From the NCBI GenBank assembly GCA_000314955.1, contig BAEM01000016.1, positions 1 to 64,000 of the forward strand: 64,000 nt of DNA, in the 5' to 3' direction. Shown here piece by piece: positions 63,682 to 64,000 of this stretch. Both the position numbers and the translations under genes were made by a program. The stretch is from Paraglaciecola chathamensis S18K6. Lineage in GTDB: Bacteria > Pseudomonadota > Gammaproteobacteria > Enterobacterales > Alteromonadaceae. The notes beneath the pieces are model-generated. The model did not search any database. It had not been told where the DNA came from and saw nothing but the letters and a program-made list of their open reading frames with translations. Numbering within the stretch: position 1 is the stretch's first letter; each line of letters starts with the position of its first letter.

Positions 63682-64000
63682 ATGAGCCGCCCTGTCAACC
63701 AACCTAAAAAACAACAAGCCAGCCAAGGGCAAAGCAAGCAGAGGTTTCGTTTTCGCTTTGGTATTCGCTTAAAGCTTTTAGCTTTATCTTTGTTTTTGTT
63801 TGCCATTCCTTGGCTTGGGTATCAGTACGTATGGGAGCTGGAAAGTTACCTGCGTATTGGGCAAGAGCAAACCATGGTTGGCACAGCGCGAGCGGTTGCT
63901 ACAGCCTTACACGAAAGGCCATCTTTGTTTGACACTCAAAGCGCGTATTTAACCGATGTTAAACCGGGCACCGACTTATATGCCCATAAAATACACGACC
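63682..64000 (+). CDS. pdsS: Sortase-system histidine kinase (PdsS), N-terminal part
   Basis: The first 106 residues are in the window; the frame runs off the end. A basic Gln-rich N-terminus (MSRPVNQPKKQQ) is followed by a membrane helix (LKLLALSLFLFAIPWLGYQYVWEL) and the start of a periplasmic sensor region (GQEQTMVGTARAVATALHERP). Position 6 bp after pdsR and this N-terminus fit the sensor kinase of the Pds system. Kinase domains lie outside the window. Confidence 0.8.
   Translation, partial: MSRPVNQPKKQQASQGQSKQRFRFRFGIRLKLLALSLFLFAIPWLGYQYVWELESYLRIGQEQTMVGTARAVATALHERPSLFDTQSAYLTDVKPGTDLYAHKIHD

Overview
The window reads as chromosomal DNA of a marine gammaproteobacterium of the order Alteromonadales (Paraglaciecola / Alteromonas / Pseudoalteromonas type). 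This rests on moderate G+C, on conserved gammaproteobacterial blocks (rsmD-ftsYEX-rpoH; sfsA-dksA-gluQ-pcnB-folK-panBC) and on marine accessory systems. I saw no rRNA, tRNA, CRISPR array, prophage or intact transposase gene. Similarity statements are from memory and were not searched.

Layout. 1-5.9 kb: sugar-acid catabolic locus with a LacI-type regulator (cut by the window edge), a perfect 22-bp palindromic operator, D-mannonate dehydratase with a TTG start, a Gfo/Idh/MocA oxidoreductase, a sodium:solute symporter and an unknown exported protein. 5.9-6.5 kb: repeat-rich non-coding stretch. 6.5-9.1 kb: rnk, gdhA and two DUF2798-like membrane proteins separated by a 264-bp MITE-like element. 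9.1-13.3 kb: a TolC/HlyD/ABC export operon whose ATPase domain has lost every catalytic motif. 13.6-15.6 kb: FMN reductase and a metallo-beta-lactamase-fold hydrolase. 15.85-17.03 kb: a divergent tryptophanyl-tRNA synthetase preceded by a 17-codon leader peptide with two adjacent Trp codons and mutually exclusive hairpins, i.e. a classical attenuator. 17.5-22 kb: TonB-dependent siderophore receptor, a small membrane protein and a PepSY membrane protein. 22.2-34.5 kb: a GlxA/AraC regulator divergent from an Atu-like acyclic-terpenoid (citronellyl/geranyl-CoA) degradation operon. 34.5-42.4 kb: rpoH, ftsX, ftsE, ftsY and rsmD with an HDOD-EAL gene inserted between rpoH and ftsX, then DUF416 and MarC genes. 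42.7-52 kb: small HTH protein, pepB, sfsA, dksA, gluQ, pcnB (apparently starting at AUU as in E. coli), folK, panB, panC and convergent panP. 52-58.5 kb: degenerate EAL protein, TrmB-like methyltransferase, YadGH-type ABC exporter, AhpD-like protein, double-domain hydrolase and an unknown protein. 58.7-64 kb: the proteobacterial dedicated sortase (Pds) system: class GN sortase, its VIT/VWA target with an LPQTA sorting signal, OmpA-like PdsO, and the divergent two-component pair PdsR/PdsS (PdsS cut by the window end).

Most notable: (i) the trp-type attenuator in front of an apparently auxiliary TrpRS, reminiscent of the indolmycin-resistant TrpRS of Streptomyces; (ii) a MITE-like repeat family at seven places, four of which supply the stop codon, and some terminal residues, of the adjacent gene; (iii) an export operon with a dead ATPase domain; (iv) the Pds sortase locus; (v) PanP next to panBC with no panD in the cluster, suggesting a PLP-dependent beta-alanine source.
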